Assembly: GCF_964199755.1 (NCBI RefSeq)
Contig: NC_133906.1
Span: 9,300,001-9,364,000 of the forward strand
Source: Larus michahellis
Taxonomy: Eukaryota > Chordata > Aves > Charadriiformes > Laridae
Length of the DNA stretch: 64,000 bases
Reading direction: 5' to 3'
Positions 49,137 through 60,900 of this stretch are shown piece by piece. Numbering within the stretch: position 1 is the stretch's first letter; every line of letters begins with the position of its first letter. A model generated the notes under the pieces. It ran no database searches. It was not told the origin of the DNA and saw only the letters and a program-made list of their open reading frames with translations. The translations under genes and the position numbers were made by a program.

Positions 49137-52100
49137 CTGGAATAAAGAAGAAACCAAAAACTTGGTTGAACAGTGTAATTAGAGCTTCAGTATCACACAT
49201 GAGAAGAGCTACTGACTGGCTCACAGAACACGTCCTTTACTGAAGCACCATTTACCCTTTGGTAGAAGATGTATCTAGTAAATAAGCTGAATGTTCTTGT
49301 CGAGTCTGAAACACACTGTGCAAAAATATTCTTACACAAAAAGCACAACTTCTAAACACAGGGTTAGGCATAACTTAAATGTACGCTGTGTTAGGCATGG
49401 CTTCGCCAACTCTAAGTTATCAAGGTTTTAGACAAGTGAGGTAATTGTTCTTCAAAAAGCAATAAATGATTGACATCATGCCTTTCAGGGAAGGTGTGTC
49501 CTTTCTTGATTCACAGAGTCACTTCTGGTCAGTGTCTGCTGAAGGCGCACTCAGAAATATGTAACTGGCACAGACACAATGCAATTCAGGAAAACTTCTG
49601 AGAATCAGAAATCATGATGTCTGAATATCCTATGATGTGTTTTACAAGTTTTACTATAAGTATTGTGGTTTCAGTAAGCTGAAAGCTTACTGAAGCTTCT
49701 TCCAAAGCTATGTGGGCATTTTGTTGATAAAAGAGGATACTACTTGAAATCCAACCTGTTTTGGTTTGGTTTTTTTTCCCCTTGGTAAGACTACGGAAAT
49801 TGTTTTCTACAGAAATTCCGTGAGAAGTTGCAGCTAGACAGTTTTCTAAGAATGAAACAAAGTTAATACTTTACAGAAACATGGAAGTAGTAAGTGAAAA
49901 GTATATTATTTTTTATTCTTGAGACATAGGCATAGCGAATATAGTCAAAGACACAGCAGCTGGATATTTGAGAACTCACCTCTACTAGCTTTCCTCCAGA
50001 AATCTCTGCAGTATGACGATAGTTGGGAAACTCAGCTACTATTTTCCCATCTTCCATTTTAACAGTTGCCTGTAATAGAAAGAGTTTAGTATTCTCTGGG
50101 GTTACTGGCATTTATATTATCAGATACACTGTAAACATTGGTACACCTGATGCTTAAAGTTTTTACTTTTAAAAAAGCAGAAGTTATTTGCTTCATGAAC
50201 AAGACTAAAACGACACATGCAGCTTCATGAACAAGACTAAAATCCTTCTGCTTTAGTTCTTAAATGTTCACAATTTAAATTAAAAAAAACATTCATCTAA
50301 CAATACATGCAAGTTCCATATCTACACAATATTAATTCATAGCTCTAAAAACAATCTGACCACAGACTATGCTTCTCATTCAGTCCTCAGTGTTTTATGT
50401 GTTTCTCTTGTTTTGACAGTGAAGCAAAAGGCACGATTGTCTGGGTTAATTTTGAAGTAGCATTCTTGGATACTAATAACCTGCCTGCAAGCAGCACAAA
50501 AGTCACTGTGGACAAGCAATGTGAATCTTTACCCTAGATCCCGTGTTTCATACCTCTAACCACACTAGAATTCATCTTGCTCATTTAAGTCTAGGTTAAA
50601 CATGACTGCACAGCCTGCAGTCACACCTTAATACTATCATATGTGCCAGTTGCTGTAAGAGTTGCTTCTGTATGGAAGAAGTATGCCAGGATGCTGCTAT
50701 GAAGATCACAAATACTACAGCAGCTCAGCTGAACACCAGTTCCATCACAAAATCAGTCTTGTCTGTATAACTAGCCAGTCTTGCCTATGCTTTTAGTAAT
50801 AAAGACAGATGAGCCAATCATATTTAGAGGAGAAAAAAGTAATTTGCAAAATGAAGAGATGAGTGGACATTTTTTACCAGACATAAGGAAACTATCTTAC
50901 TAGTTTTAGTCTTGTTTAGTGACACTGTACTAAAAGGCAGTGGTTTCTCTGCTGAGAGTCATTTACTCTGCCTCCATTTTTGGCTACTTAATAGGCTTTG
51001 GACTGCTGAAGTATCCAGGACCAAAAAGAAGAGAATAGAATTTGTAATACTTCAAAATACTTGAGTTTGCAATAAATTGACCAAGTAGAATTGTGTCTTA
51101 TTCTATCTGTTAGGTTTCACAAAGGTTTCTCAAAGACAAAGACAGACATGTTTTTTTTCCTCTCATAATGAGAAAGGTATGACTAAAAAAGCATGCTGGA
51201 AATCATGCAATGCTATTGCTATTCTCAGTTTATCACAGCTCCCTGATGCAATTGCTGGTTTTCCTGTCTCCTCAGTATAGAATCATAGAATCATCTAGGT
51301 TGGATGTATAAAGCTTTTATGCAGTAATCTATGGTAGGGTTCTGGACACCTCAAAATGCAGAGTTTAGCTGTCACAAACTGTTTTATCCCTTTAAATAAA
51401 TGAGAAATGAATAAGGTAAGTAAGGCAACTATTATACAGCAGGTTTTGTATCCAGATTTTGTCCATGACAGGAGCAGATTAATATTGTTTAATCTGTCTT
51501 TCTAGAGGCTGCTGAAGTTGCAAGTTGCTTTGTACTTCCAACAGGAAGGACAATACAGAGATTTATTTTTTTCCCATTCACTTTACACAGTCTTTTGTTT
51601 AAAGCTCAGGCACAGGTGACTTCAAAAGGTGAGCACTGCTGACGGGCACGGGCAGAGCTAGGGACCACAGCATTCCCCTCAGAGCGCTGCAGTTGGTGTG
51701 TGGTGCTGGACAATGACACAGCCGCCAACCAGCTCTTCAGAGTTTTAATGACCATTATGTTTGCTTGAGCTGCGACACCAGTAGATACTTGACACTCTAC
51801 CCTTGTTCTTTATTAGTACATACAGTTCTGAAGTTCTAACTACCTTTAAAATCGGATTTAGATATTTTGCTGGGAGCATCATGAAATGGGGGGAAAATTG
51901 CAGGTTTCTAAGCTATGACAGGTGAAAAAAACAATTTAAGGAAGATGTCCCTGAGACAATTTGATTTTCACCCTAAATTAAAAAAAAACCTGAGTGTAGA
52001 ATTTAAGAGCTAAATTAATTTACCTTGAACTTTTTACCACCCATTGTCTCCATGTCTGCTTCCTTGCCAATCGTGAACGTGTTGGTCGTGGTGCGGCCTC

Positions 52101-53105
52101 CTGGGAAATGCTGCGTCCAGGTGAAGTCATTTCCGTTCTGCACCACCTCAGTGACTATTTTGCAATTCCTTCCCATTTCAATCTTGTCACTGGGGAGACC
52201 TTAATCATTAGAAAGATACGGTTTATCAAATCTAATACCCTACCAGGTGTATTTGAATTGAAGCACGCTAATGGTACGTTTGTTCTCAGACATTGCTGTC
52301 TGAGCGTCTGGTTTGTTGGGGGTTTTTCATTTTTTACAGCAGTATCAAAGATCTGAGGTTAAATTACTGGTATAAAGGAAGATATAGGTACATCAATGCA
52401 TTTGCTAAAATAATAAGTTTTGGTATTGCATTCTTTTCCCTGGGAAATGATACACAGAATAAATGTATATATATAAAATATATCTAAATATTCCCTTCTA
52501 TTTAATCTACACGTGCAGATGTGTGGACTTTAATTTGTATGAACTTGTGCCTTTGCTGCACATACCTATTTACTATTGCTTTTTAAATAAATGAACACAA
52601 GCACTGAACTTGTGTGCACAGATCAGAGTGTCCCTAAGAGCTTTTATGGGGTAATCTCTGAAATCTCTGAAAGCATTCACAGAAACATGTTCCTGTGTAA
52701 GATTTTGACAAGCATTTTCATACTAAATATATACTCCCACCGACGAATACTAAGGACAGCAAAAGTGACCTTCACAATCATCATACTGCAAACGTCTTGG
52801 CTCTTTGTTCTGCTGCCACTGAAAAGGAATACTACTTCTGTAAACAGGACTATTTCCTGTGCCTGACAGTGCTGCTCATAAGAATGAAAACTGAATCTCC
52901 TTGCTGGAGTGCAGAGCACTCCTACCATTCTTAGTCCCTGTTGATCTCAGCACATTTCAGTAAAAAAATCTTTCTTTTTTAAAAAGTATTTTTAACTAAT
53001 TTATAACCTTTAAGACTTACACCCCAAGACATACTTACCAATCTTCGTCACAAAGTCATCATAGTTCTCATCGCCTTCGAATTCGTATTTGCCTGCGAAT
53101 GCCAT
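49083..53105 (-). CDS. FABP6: Fatty acid-binding protein 6 (ileal bile acid-binding protein, gastrotropin), complete in four exons
   Basis: Minus-strand exons 53105-53039, 52199-52024, 50069-49980 and 49136-49083 (67, 176, 90 and 54 nt) join in phase to 128 residues, the length of human FABP6. The four-exon layout is that of the whole FABP family. The product is a cytosolic ten-stranded beta-barrel carrier that binds bile salts in ileal enterocytes. Diagnostic stretches are the amino end [35 protein letters not shown] in the second exon, [18 protein letters not shown] in the third, and [10 protein letters not shown] at the end. The 90-nt third exon is typical of FABP6 (other FABPs have about 102). 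The start has an ideal context (AAC ATG G). Nothing is broken. The symbol is firm, since the residues are far closer to FABP6 than to liver-type FABP1 or FABP10. Confidence 0.96.
49137..49979 (-). other. FABP6 intron 3
   Basis: This is an 843-base GT-AG intron. An 11-base inverted repeat with a three-base loop sits at 49670-49694; otherwise I see nothing. Confidence 0.85.
49980..50069 (-). CDS. FABP6: FABP6 coding exon 3
   Basis: It is flanked by ATTACAG and GTGAGT and encodes 30 residues, beginning Ala-Thr-Val-Lys-Met-Glu-Asp-Gly-Lys and ending Gly-Gly-Lys-Leu-Val-Glu. Entry and exit are both in phase 0. Confidence 0.96.
50190..50242. repeat. Two-copy direct repeat, 32-base period
   Basis: A 21-base string beginning GCTTCATGAACAAGACTAAA occurs at 50190-50210 and again, identical, at 50222-50242, separated by 11 bases. 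It looks like a recent local tandem duplication. Confidence 0.85.
51280..51312 (-). mobile_element. CR1 LINE 3' terminal remnant
   Basis: TATAGAATCATAGAATCAT followed by CTAGGTTGGA is the reverse complement of the CR1 3' end with two copies of its ATTCTATG tail repeat. Similarity stops after about 32 bases, so only the extreme 3' tip is left or recognisable. It lies on the minus strand, the same as FABP6. Confidence 0.7.
52024..52199 (-). CDS. FABP6: FABP6 coding exon 2
   Basis: It completes Gly23 and encodes residues through Lys81, including [17 protein letters not shown] and [17 protein letters not shown]. Borders are TTAAG at the acceptor (lacking a good pyrimidine tract) and AAG|GTAAAT at the donor. 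The 176-nt length is canonical for the family. Confidence 0.96.
52200..53038 (-). other. FABP6 intron 1
   Basis: This is an 839-base GT-AG intron and AT-rich, with a TA-rich patch near 52466-52485. No other feature is seen. Confidence 0.85.
53039..53105 (-). CDS. FABP6: FABP6 coding exon 1
   Basis: It encodes residues 1-22 plus one base of Gly23 and ends ATTG|GTAAGT. Sixty-seven coding bases is the family norm. The ATG has A at -3 and G at +4. The frame stays open upstream through a splice-acceptor-like site ending at 53144, so an amino-terminally extended form is possible. Confidence 0.96.
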
Positions 53106-53143
53106 GTTGCCCTGGAGATGTGGTTGGTAGAGCAGAATAGCAG

Positions 53144-53163
53144 CTGGAACAAAGAAGAATGGA
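53144..53163 (-). promoter_or_regulatory. Splice-acceptor-like site upstream of FABP6 ATG
   Basis: On the minus strand CATTCTTCTTTGTTCCAG ends at 53144, and the 38 bases to the ATG are open in the FABP6 frame. This is what an upstream, alternatively started transcript would need to join this exon. Confidence 0.4.
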
Positions 53164-53189
53164 TAAGTGCAGATGGCTTGAGGCCCTCG

Positions 53190-53197
53190 TTTTTATA
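53190..53197 (-). promoter_or_regulatory. TATA box of FABP6
   Basis: TATAAAAA on the minus strand starts 92 bases upstream of the ATG, which would place transcription start near 53167 and give a leader of about 60 bases. Position and match are both good for this tissue-specific gene. Confidence 0.65.
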
Positions 53198-53301
53198 AAC
53201 CAGCCCAAGCTGTTCAGCCCACCTATACCCACACCCTTTGGAAATATACTTTTATGATCTATGTGAGTCACCAGCATAGATGCTATTGACCTGTATGAAA
53301 G

Positions 53302-53341
53302 TCAAGGTTATAATTCAATTATACATCCTTGGCAATAACCT
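53302..53341. promoter_or_regulatory. Nuclear-receptor-like sites upstream of FABP6
   Basis: TCAAGGTTA at 53302-53310 fits an NR5A (LRH-1) half site. TTGGCAATAACCT at 53329-53341 is an imperfect inverted repeat with one-base spacing (IR-1), the layout bound by FXR. FABP6 is a known FXR target in mammals, through an IR-1 in its proximal promoter. The left half of this IR-1 is poor, so the call is tentative. Confidence 0.3.
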
Positions 53342-54567
53342 GGAGATCAGCAGAAATCAAGGACAAAAAGTTCGGTTTTCATTTTAATGCATATTTAAAC
53401 AAAGTGGTATATTTTTCACTGGTTTTGCATTCAGGATAGAATAACGGTAAAATATGTTATAATAAAACAGGGAGAAAATGGCTTCAAAGCAGGATCCTGA
53501 GATCACAGCCTTGCTCTATTTGGAAGCATACCCTGTGTTAGTTAAAAATGTGAAAATAAGAAACAAGCTGCACAGATTCCTAAGTAATTCTGGTAGGGTA
53601 TGGGCAATGACAAGATTCTGGATAAATTACTACACCTGCACATGTCTTACCTTATGTCCACACAGAAAGAAGAATTATGAAATATTTTACGCTACCCGAA
53701 TGTAAAGTACATTAGATTAGTCCACGGTATCATGTTCCCACCCCTTATTTAATATCAAGGGACACATAGTGCTTTGCATTGCTCAGCAAGAGTTTGCACA
53801 AGGTACAAGAAATATACTCATTTTGGAAAAGCAGACCACTGATTTATGTAAGATAACCATATGTTAAAAGTCAGGGAGTCTGCCGAGTAATTTAGAATGC
53901 ATACAGGAGATGTCCTATGCCTAATGAATCCATTGCCACACACAGATAGCACGGTAGGAAATTCCCAGCTGCTGTGTACTGGCATTGCTCCACTGGCTGA
54001 GGATACAGACCAACAATTTTTAGTCTGAACAAAAACATTCCTAGGATTTATGTGAAAATGGTGTCACAGATTGGAATTTTATTTTATTTAATTAAAGAAA
54101 TAAATTTGGGAAGGAACAGAAAATCTATTTTTTCCTGTTTTATAAAACTCTGGAGAAATATATGACAGTGTTCAACAAGTTTTGCTGTATGCAAAGTGGG
54201 TTCCATTTCATAAATGCAATTAATTTAATCCTACATGCTAATACAAAAAACATGTCTATTTAGAGACAAGAAACTGATCAGAAGAACAGGAACATAGGCT
54301 AAAACATGATTAAAAACATGGAAAACAAAGGCCCACTAAACTTCAGCATTGTTCTCCTTGGTATAGTTTCAAATTAATGTATTCTATGTAACCATTTCTG
54401 TATTTCAAATTAACACATTTATCCATACTCCATTCTGTCAGAGATTAAGACAAACTTCAGTAATAGGATGCAACTTCAGTAAAATGTTAAATATCATAAA
54501 TCATGGTATATCATTACCGTAAAACTATACAAATTAGAAGCATTGCTACATCTAACAGCTTTATTAC

Positions 54568-54745
54568 CAATAACATTGTCTTTGAGTTCACACAGGCAGT
54601 TGTACACTCCCTCCCTCAGCCTGGGCTCTAAATCCCGCGTGTTGGAGAGCGTGGTGTAGTTTGCAAACCACTCTACTGAGCTGAGACAAAATGGTGCCTC
54701 TTTGCAAATCCTGCCTCCTACAGGTCCTCTCTCGTACAGTGTCTA
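54568..54745 (-). other. GC-rich patch with open frame: candidate upstream FABP6 exon or old tRNA-derived repeat
   Basis: On the minus strand a frame is open for 58 codons from just after a TAG (54745-54743) to a usable donor, ATTG|GTAATA, at 54568. The exit phase fits both FABP6 exon 2 and the acceptor at 53144. The patch is richer in GC and CpG than its AT-rich surroundings. The same strand also carries AGCTCAGTAGAGTGG (54682-54668), resembling a tRNA D-arm/box A, with a CGCGGGATTTAGAGCCC string about 40 bases on that recalls a decayed T-arm. The two readings compete, and neither is proven. Confidence 0.3.
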
Positions 54746-54929
54746 CTGGCTGTGCCTTGACATAGCCTCACAGATTCGTGACTGGACGTAGATTATGTCA
54801 CACCAGGATTAAATTCAAGAGGAGTTAGAAATAAGACAGCCTGTACTCAACTATTTTGTCACAGCATACCAGTGTGCACAGTAACTCCTTAAATTAGTAT
54901 CTGTTGGAGGGGGATGAGATTCTATTTGC

Positions 54930-54941
54930 TATATATATATA
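54930..54941. repeat. (TA)n short repeat
   Basis: Six TA units in AT-rich DNA. Confidence 0.8.
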
Positions 54942-57927
54942 CATAAATACTTAATGGCATATTACTTGTCAGGGTATGTTGCAACTCAATGAAAAAAATC
55001 CTCTCTAATTTGTCTTAATTTTTTATTTTACTTACTAAGCTGCTTTCTTTCATGCAAAGCCTCTGCTGTCTGTAAGTTATACAGCCTTTAAACCAAACAC
55101 AGAATATGGAGGGTATATGAGGTTTGAGTAGGAAAACATTCCCTGTCTTAGAAAAATTTTTGCACTTTCAAAACTTTTCCTTACAGGGAGAAAATGAGAG
55201 GGATTCCAGAATAACACACTGACTGATGGGTGAAAAGTCTGAATCGGGAGAGGAGGGGACTTCTAATGGAAAAGAATTTTCTAACCAGAAGAAGCTTCAG
55301 AAAATTCCAAGTCAGTTTTGTGACTCGTGTTTTGTTATCTAATGTTTATTAGTTGTGAGTTTATATTATTTCTGGGGTTTTTTTTACCTACTTCCTCTTC
55401 TGAAGTCTGTGAGAAAGTAACTTCAAAATCTTACATCTTCTTATGAAAGAAGACATAAAACTTTCAAATGGAGATGTGGTTTTTGAAGTTGACAACAGTC
55501 TTTTTAAAACTATTGATTTGGGTGCACGTTCCTGGCAGGAACGCAGTTTTCTAGAACAGATGCAGAAAGTGAACAAGAGTGAAGCCTAACAAAATAATGG
55601 TCAATTTGTAAAATAAAAATGGAACAAATGTCCTAGGAATTACTGCCTTCCCACCCCTAACCCTTCACTCTCCCCATATTTACTCAGCTTTAAATTGTAC
55701 CATGCTGTGCAGTGGCTGACTATATTGTGCTGGAGTTCATGATGCCACAAAAGCCATACCATCTGCTGTCTGTATGCAATTAAAAGCACGTCTCCATACT
55801 TGAAACAAAAGAGAACCACATACCTTCCCCCTCTGCACATTCTCCGTGTCCTGTGATTAGCATTCAAAACACAGGAGTGTGGGAGAAAAGTACAAAACTG
55901 GGGTTTTCTGTATCAATTACAAATACATAAGATTCAGGGAAAGAACAGAGCAACTTGTTTCACCACTAGTGTTTCCTTTGCACTTTTGATTTACAAGTGT
56001 CTGTAAAATGATTCTGATTGTCCCACAACCATATTTGGCACTTAGTTTTTTTAATTAAAACTCCTTCAGCTTAATCCCAAAATTGCTGAACTCAATGACC
56101 AATTGTGCAGGAGCAGACAACTGAAAAGGAAACTTCCTTTATCAGCTGGACCCAGATGCTTAGACCCTATCTATATAAAGAAAAACAGCATTAGCATGGA
56201 AAACAATTAGGTGGTTGCACATACATAGAAGCCTCTGTTCTTATTTCTATGGTATTGTAAAGCTAAGCAGATACCAGTTAAGCTACAACAGCGTAAACTC
56301 CACGCCTTTAATAGAGGCAAAAACCCTAGTAACTTCAGTCATACATAGATTTGAAAATACCATTTAGAGGAAAGTAAAGTACCATCAAGCCTATTTCATA
56401 CATGAGAAAGCTGGAACACTGAGAAAAAGTGACCTATCAGAGTTTATGATACAGTGAATGGATAATGGAGCCAGTAAGAAAGTCCAGGCATTAATCCAGT
56501 GTCCACAGGATGGCACATTAAACATTCTTATAATAAATAAGTTCTTAGAAGCAAACAAGAGCTCTGAGCAACCATTTACTTTTAAACAGTCACTCAGGGA
56601 GTTTTACACATGTTCCACTGATGGGCTATGAGAATCTTTACAGCTGCTTAGCACAACTGGCTGAGCAAGTCCCTAGTTAAGATTCTTGCCATCTCCATGT
56701 GGCTCTGTGTGTACTGAAAGATAACCAGTGTCCAGCCCCAACTGTGCTTTTGGAGAGTGGGTGACCAGTGAGACTGTCCTCAGGTTAGCTGAGAACTGAG
56801 GCCTCTGTCTCGCATTAGGCTCTCAGTGTTCCAGAGAGACATGCTCAACCCTGTGAAGAAGGTAAATGAACTCAAGCCATAAACTCTTCTGTTTACGTAA
56901 AACTTACTGGGGGACAATACCACTGGTGTAGTAACACCACATGGACCTTGGAAGACAGATCAAACTGGATAAGAAAAATGCCACGGTTCTGTGAAACAGG
57001 AAAAAGATAAGCAGATTATATGAACAGTACTTGAGCTTTTATGTTCTCTCTCTATAAAGATCAAATTATATTGATAGCTTTCTTGTGATCAGATATAAAA
57101 ATGCTGACATCGACACAACTATATAACACTTAGAGCTTGCCTGCAGTGGGAATGTGGTGGACATAGAGCCAGCATGTAGTACAGTAAATTACCAATGAAT
57201 AACTATTTCACTGGGTGGCTCACTCTTTCCACACCCCAAGTATGAGTTTATTCACCTCCAAGGAGTTGTACGCTACGCTGTACATGAGAGTTCCAGAGCA
57301 GGTTACAAACACCCATCCAAACAATAAAGGTAAGTGTTAATAGATGTGCTTGCTCTGCCTGGCTGCTGAGGACTGGAATCAGTTTAGAACAAGTTGTGAG
57401 CAAATGTGCCATCATCTGTACCTGTGAGTATGTGATGTTGCTTTTGCATACCTCTACAGCAGTGCTTCATCCTTGGTGGGCCAGTCATTGAGCTAAATGG
57501 TACAGAGAACTCCAGAATTATCCAGTAAAAAAAGAATAAATTAAAACAAAATTGCCTATGTATACATGTATTTTAAATACAGTACGTGTATTTAATCCAT
57601 TCCAATTACTACAATGTAGAGCCCGCACACTGCTGCAAACAACCTTGGTTACGTTATACTTCTGCTTAACAGAAAAATCCAACCGAATGAACAATTACAA
57701 CTGAGACCAGTGGAAAAATAAAAGACATTTCCCTGGCACAAGGTGAGAATCGTAACAGAGAAAGGCAAAAGAATAACAAGCTTCAGGTGTAAAAGCTGAA
57801 AACAGCTTTCAGAAAGCGCCCATTATCTTCACTGTACTTGGCACTATCTATCATTTTCAAGGGAGAAAGATGCAGCTGTTCTTTATGTAGGTCAAAGAAA
57901 ATATCATTATTCCATAGGAGACTGTGT

Positions 57928-57941
57928 CTGCCATCTGGTGG
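57928..57941 (-). promoter_or_regulatory. CTCF-type motif
   Basis: The minus strand reads CCACCAGATGGCAG, which matches the CTCF core consensus CCASYAGRKGGCRS at all 14 positions. It lies about 4.8 kb upstream of FABP6, between FABP6 and whatever gene lies to the right, a usual place for an insulator or loop anchor. Confidence 0.55.
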
Positions 57942-60900
57942 CCAACTGTTAGGGCCCGTATGCCAGGCAGCATGTCTTACAAGGAGCCCCCCCCTCACCA
58001 ATGTAACCCCCTGACTTCAGTTAGAGCATGCAGCCAGCCCCGTGCCACCGTTGAGTCTCCAAAATGAATCGCTGATCCCCTCATTCTCTAACTGTAAAAA
58101 ATAATATTTCCCCCCCGAGCTGCTTATAATCAGATCAATAAGAGTCATGTTACATGTATCATTTATATAATATATAAAAATATATCAGTATTTATACAAG
58201 CAGTTATCTTCATATGTTTCATTTTGGGACATAGATCTAAATGAAGATGACTTCCTAAGCATTGGTTTAGGAATTGGTTTTATACATGTCATATAGTGTT
58301 AGTCTTTGCTTAAACACGGATACATTTGTATTGCTATCTTGGCAATCAACAAGACACAGGACTGCTTCATAAAGATTTAATTAAACATTATAGATCAGAG
58401 GCCAAAAGCTGGCTCCCTTGAATTCAGTGGGAATCATCTACAGTTGAAGTAACACTTCAATACAATTTAATGAATCTAACTTTATGTGCAAATGCTATTT
58501 GCTGGCATTTGTGAAACTCATAGAGTGGATTCAGTTGTCACAGAGAAACGCAAATCAGGATGTGCATGTTTAGATGGAGCAGCACTGTTTGCGACAGAAT
58601 GCAAGGAAATGGTATAACCTTATTCCGCAAGGTCTAAGGTACACAGGCTTTTTACACTGAATTTGTCTCACTGAGTGGGAAAAAAAACCCAAAACAATCC
58701 GAATACATGCACTGACGGTTGTGCTTACCCAACTTTGAAACCTGAGTCCCTGATCTAACATCAACACATAGTAAATCTCATATTTGAATGTCTATTGTTA
58801 GGACTACGGGCAGGAACCAAAGTACTATTTACAGTGAGAAGTTATGCAGAAAAGCTCAACATTGTATTTGAATTTATCAGGATGATGCGAGTTGCAACCA
58901 TGTGGCTGTTGTAGACAGCTAGGATGAATAAATTGTCAAAGTAAAACCCTTGGGGAAGCTTCTACCAAAAGGAAAAGTTCATCTAAAGCGAGCAATTAAT
59001 TCCCTCTGTCTCCCAAGTCAGCTACCTCTGATATGCAAAACAGCTGAGTCTTCAAATGCTGGTAGGAACAGAGGAGATTTTCAGGAGCCAAATCAAAGGC
59101 CTTGGATATCTTTCAGAATTTACTTGCCACAAAGTCATAAATATAATGCTTTTGCATTCTTTTTGTCATGTTGGAGTCACCCTGCCCTTGAATGTCTCCC
59201 AGCATGCTTTAAAGTTGATTAACCTTTCAGATGTGTTGTATAAAGCCAACTGAGATACACTCAAAGACAAAATGGAGATAAGGAAAGTAATTCCATTAGT
59301 GAATAAACTAGGCTGAGTGAGTATCTTTGAAGTGCTTTTAGAACTGGAAAGCAATTGAACAAGGAGTACAGATTCAAAATAAAAGCAGGAACCCTCCAGC
59401 GAACAGAAAGTTACACTTAATGATTCTTTCAGAATGAAACTTGATCAGGAAGGCTTGTAAATTCTTAAAACAGCTGTATCTGGCAATTATTCAGAAATCC
59501 TCCAAAGTAAATGGCTAATTATTATTAATTCCTTTGGTATTCAGAGTAATCATTCATAATGAATTCAGAATGAACTCATTTGGTGTTAATGTAATGTGTA
59601 ATTCCATGGGAGTCCTATTATAATGTTGCCTTATTAAGTATCCATTTAGTATAGTACTATGTGTTACTATTCTAAACCCATAAGCAGCAGAAAAGTAATT
59701 ACCAACAAGATGTGGCTGAATTATTGGAAAGTTAATCCTTGTAGAGAGTCAAATATTTGAACAGAAATGCACCAGCCAGCTCTCCATAACTTCTACAGGT
59801 GACACAGTACAGACTCTGTCCTTCCCCAGATGTGACATTCTGATGGGTAGGATTTGCCTAACAAAAACAGGACAGAAAGAATCCTACCAGAAGCTCAGAG
59901 ATAGAAACATTTGCAGGGGAGGAAAGCACAGATCTTCCAAAAATCCAGTATTTTTGGGACTCCCTAAAAGGAAATTTGATCATTTCCTGCCAAAACACTC
60001 TATCAGGAAAACTGTTCGTCTGTCTGGATCTCCAGGAAGGTAGTTCCCAGAGAGCAAGATAACCAAGTGATTCATTCAAGCTGTACAAGCTGGCATGGCT
60101 TCTGTAAAAAGTATTTGGTTCTGCTGCCCCTGACTGGTGTTCCTGATCTCCGAGTGCGACGTTAGCGGGACAGCTGAGGTCTGGTTTAGGCAACTAAAAA
60201 GACAGAAAACTAAACCTAAGGGAAAACAAAAAAAAGAAAAAAGAAGTGCTTAGTTTTCAGGTGGTTTCATCAGCTTTCAGTTCTCAGAACTGTCTCAATT
60301 GCATGGTCAGGCCCTGCCAGTACAACCGGAGGTACAGGAGAGAGGAGGGGAAGATGAAGGGCACCATCATCGCCAACATGTAGCCCTTTCATTGGCCTAG
60401 ACGTGACTGCAAACCACAGAGCGATTGAGAGCAGCTTAAGGATATGACCTTAAATTGTTCAAGTGATTCCTAGCTGTTCCTGAGCCACCGCCTGCTTTCT
60501 GCTGTCACAACCGTTTATGCAGTAGTGTAGCAACCACAGCGAGAGCCTGATTTGAATTAAAAATACCAAAGATGAAATAAAAAGGTATTTTTCAGCTGGA
60601 TCAGTGCTCTGATCCTGTTCTTCACATGATCACACAAACAGCTGTACTGGCATAATGGTAGAATTGGCATGGAGAAGGGAACAAGCAGCTGGTGGAATAT
60701 CAGCATGAGGTGGCTATTCCACTGAAAAATGCTCACTGTAATCATGGTCTGAGTTATACTTGATGATCTATATTAAAAAAATAAAGAAGTCCAAACTGAT
60801 AATTGTAAACAAGGCTCTAGAGAGGAAAAGCAGAAATATGCTCATGCTAATTGAGCTAGTGATGTGTGCCTAGTTCAGGTTCACTGAACAAATTTTCTGC

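Larger units (their letters stand above)
50070..52023 (-). other. FABP6 intron 2
   Basis: This is a 1,954-base GT-AG intron. It contains a two-copy 32-base-period repeat (50190-50242) and a CR1 3' end remnant (about 51280-51312). Confidence 0.85.
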
